From contig CAJQUW010012532.1 of assembly GCA_907163375.1 (NCBI GenBank), positions 1 through 64,000 of the forward strand: 64,000 bases of DNA, in the 5' to 3' direction. Positions 62,150-64,000 of the stretch are shown here, piece after piece. Both the position numbers and the translations under genes were made by a program. The DNA comes from Prostheceraeus crozeri. Lineage: Eukaryota; Platyhelminthes; Polycladida; Euryleptidae. Position 1 is the first letter of the stretch. The number at the start of each line of letters is the position of its first letter. Below the pieces are notes generated by a model. That model was not told the DNA's origin. It searched no databases and saw only the letters and a program-made list of their open reading frames with translations.

Positions 62150-62176
62150 GGACCAAAGGTCCTCAGGTTACTAACC
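62150..62176. repeat. Double hairpin F2
   Basis: GGACC-AAA-GGTCC again (62150-62162) followed by GGTTA-C-TAACC (62166-62176). The first stem is identical to F1, the second is different, and the pair is adjacent to F1. Confidence 0.75.
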
Positions 62177-62219
62177 AATCGTAAATATTTTTCCCAAAAG
62201 TCAAATTTAATCCTAAAAA

Positions 62220-62786
62220 ATGCCTATAATTTATAAACACAATCTTAAACATTCTGCTTCAAATCAAAAAATTGCTCATGAACCATCTATGAAATCTGTT
62301 TACCATTATGACAGTGTAGAAACAATCGGAACACAAAAGTTCCTAGGCACCGCAGGTGCCGTCCAAAAAGAAGGGGCTGGCATCTTTTCTGGTATTGGTA
62401 GTATCGTTAACTTAATTAAAAATAATAAAGATTTGATTACATCTGCTGCAAAAGGAGCAGCTGCTATAGGTAGTACAGCTAGTGCAATATCAAATGCTGT
62501 TAAATCTCAAAACGAATTAAAACAACTAGAAGCTATTCGTAAACTTAGGAATGATTCTGAAGAACTAAAAAATTTAAAAAAACTTTCAGAGGAAACAAAA
62601 AACAAAATTGCTAACATAGCTGTGGGGGAAACCTTGAGGAGGGGAGCTCCGTCTGATAGTAAACATAAGAAGAAATCAGGCGTAGCCATAAAACGTTCAA
62701 TTGAAGAAATAAGAGGTAATGGTGTTAATAGCAACCTTCGGTCTAACCAGCAAAGCTGTAGCGGAGCTGGTCTAGCAAAATTCTAA
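62220..62786 (+). CDS. Polinton-borne small protein with hydrophobic Ala/Gly segment
   Basis: Fossil part, 188 codons, looks whole. The centre (about residues 50-100) is a Gly/Ala/Ser/Ile-rich helix-like stretch followed by a charged helix, and the C-terminal part is basic. Position just before the major capsid gene fits a minor virion protein, as adenovirus pVI/pX-type proteins have in related systems; I cannot confirm homology. A 6-bp-stem hairpin (62346-62360) lies inside the frame. Confidence 0.5.
   Translation: MPIIYKHNLKHSASNQKIAHEPSMKSVYHYDSVETIGTQKFLGTAGAVQKEGAGIFSGIGSIVNLIKNNKDLITSAAKGAAAIGSTASAISNAVKSQNELKQLEAIRKLRNDSEELKNLKKLSEETKNKIANIAVGETLRRGAPSDSKHKKKSGVAIKRSIEEIRGNGVNSNLRSNQQSCSGAGLAKF
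62346..62360. repeat. Single hairpin G
   Basis: GGCACC-GCA-GGTGCC, six perfect pairs and a three-base loop, inside the small Ala/Gly-rich protein gene. Confidence 0.7.
62748..62770. repeat. Hairpin H near gene end
   Basis: CAGC-AAA-GCTG (62748-62758) within a second possible fold CCAGC...GCTGG (62747-62770), close to the 3' end of the small protein gene. Confidence 0.5.
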
Positions 62787-62869
62787 AATATATTTTTTAG
62801 TAAAATTATTTTAGTAAAATTATTTTAGCAAAATTTTTTTAGCAAAATTATTTTAGTAAAAATTTTTTT
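62787..62869. repeat. ~14-bp tandem AT repeat
   Basis: About five copies of TTTTAGTAAAATTA and close variants between two Polinton genes. No gene. Could be a terminator or promoter spacer; nothing more can be said. Confidence 0.75.
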
Positions 62870-64000
62870 GTGTATGAGAAAAAACAAAAAGTCAAATTAT
62901 TTTTTATAAAAATTTCTTCGCTAATTGAAAATAAATTTAGATTAGACGATCCTCCGTTCGTCAGTTATAATCAAAAAAAGAATGACTATATAAGAATTGC
63001 TATGAATCCCGGATCTTCCAGTAGAGTGAATACTGGTGGTGATTTAATTTTTGAAGTTGATAATCAACAAAGTTATTGATATCTACCTGATTCATTTTTA
63101 CACTGTGAATATTCTTTATATAGTGATGCCAATTTTACAACACCATTACCAGATAGCGATAATATTGCACAAGAGAATAATTTCTTTCCGAAATTATTTA
63201 CACAAATGCGTTTAGATGTTGCAACTCAAAATATAGAAACAATAAGTGATTCTCCAGGTGTAATTGATACAATGCTTAGATTTGTAACCATTGGTGAAAA
63301 TAATAAAAAGTATGAAATCGAAGGTTGGTTTCCTGATACAAATGATGGTATAATTGTTGATGATTTAACTCACGCTGGAACAGATGCAGCAGGAATTGCG
63401 AAAGATGTAGAAAATATTGCAAAACATTTAAATAAAACAAATAATGATGCATATAAAGAAAGACGTGAGTTTAACAAGAAAAGTAAGCAAACAGTAAATT
63501 GATAGACTTGAATGGTGGATTAAGCATATTACTCCTAGTTTAGAGGTTGAAACAGCTATTGCAAAAAGATTAAATACTAACAAACCAATTCCAGTAAATT
63601 TTCTAAAGCGTACTGCTAGTTCAGTAACTTTTTCCGAACAAAGATTTAACTGGCATTTTACTAGAACTGCGAATACTCCAAGATATTTATTACTAACTTT
63701 TCAAAGAAATAATTCTCCAAGTTTTGATAAGAACAATAATCTCTTCCACATTAATACAATTCGAAGTTTACAAGTTTCATTAAATCAAACCCGATATCCA
63801 ATTGATCCATTAAGATTCGATGATACCAATAATCAATTTATGGAAGGATATGATTCTTATCGAAATCTTTGTATAGAATTTGGAGTTCAACCACAATTAA
63901 CTCCTGGAGATTAGAGACATTTATATCCTGTTTTCTGTTTCGATTTAAGTGCACAATCTGAAGATATTATCAAGACTGGTTGTGATGTAACAATTAATAT
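62870..64000 (+). pseudogene. Polinton major capsid protein, start (runs off window)
   Basis: Fossil part, broken and incomplete in the window. Recognised from the early sequence typical of Polinton double jelly-roll capsid proteins in invertebrate genomes (NPGSSSRVNTGGDLIFEVDN and a following LHCEY...LYSD segment) and from position after the small virion-type gene. Confidence 0.75.

Larger units (their letters stand above)
51248..64000. mobile_element. Polinton/Maverick, left part, fossil (continues past window)
   Basis: The element starts at AGTAATGGGC directly after the interrupted satellite unit and runs off the right edge. Parts in order: terminal repeat region; two unrecognised plus-strand proteins; minor capsid protein; packaging ATPase; protein-primed DNA polymerase B (minus); a small zinc-finger protein and two or more unrecognised minus-strand proteins; coiled-coil and small plus-strand proteins; start of the major capsid protein. 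Integrase, protease and right terminus are not in view. The element is broken, with roughly half a dozen or more breaks in the visible part, though the polymerase and minor capsid frames look whole. It is younger than the satellite unit it interrupts; absolute age cannot be judged. Much more AT-rich than the array. Confidence 0.93.

Noticed and set aside
51248-64000. Contaminating free virus or bacterial sequence joined to the array
   Set aside because: The junction is a clean interruption of a satellite unit at a terminus starting with AG, as expected for an integrated Polinton. The right junction is out of view, so a misassembly cannot be fully excluded.

Overview
This is invertebrate nuclear repeat DNA, with no recognisable host gene. 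The metazoan transposon mix supports this: a Tc1 element, a hAT element, a piggyBac-type MITE, RTE LINEs and a Polinton/Maverick. The RTE protein resembles the RTE-1 lineage best known from nematodes, but the species cannot be named from this window.

Positions 1-51247 are one tandem satellite array with a monomer of about 1.71 kb, all copies in the same orientation, very similar to each other, and with no convincing gene. Cutting each copy at the motif AGAAAACATAGC gives 22 consecutive units plus a partial one. Units 1-4 form a slightly shorter subfamily. Units 9-13 alternate in length and in diagnostic variants, which is a young dimeric higher-order repeat of about 3.42 kb. Unit 17 is a rearranged composite.

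Four kinds of element interrupt the array. They are a decayed Tc1-like transposon (1342-2952), a non-autonomous TA-flanked element (6517-7511), an RTE LINE present twice at the same monomer position (33196-36887 and 38603-42296), and a hAT transposon (45577-49429). The LINE was amplified together with its satellite unit, as two adjacent 5407-bp repeats. The hAT has an apparently intact transposase in two exons, a perfect 8-bp target duplication, and a piggyBac-type MITE (46799-47471) nested in its intron.

From 51248 to the right edge lies the left part of a Polinton/Maverick, a fossil virus-like element inserted into the last satellite unit. It has a palindrome-rich terminal region, minor capsid protein, packaging ATPase, protein-primed DNA polymerase B on the minus strand, several unrecognised small proteins, and the start of a major capsid protein that runs off the window. 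Integrase, protease and the right terminus are not in view. The polymerase frame is open, while much of the rest is broken.

The most unusual signal is a family of short GC-rich hairpins, often paired, with three-base loops and cores such as GGGCGAAGCCC. They are scattered through the AT-rich Polinton, both between and inside reading frames. Three of the copies inside reading frames give the same short peptide (SRASP or TRASP) in two different proteins. They look like mobile double-hairpin elements.
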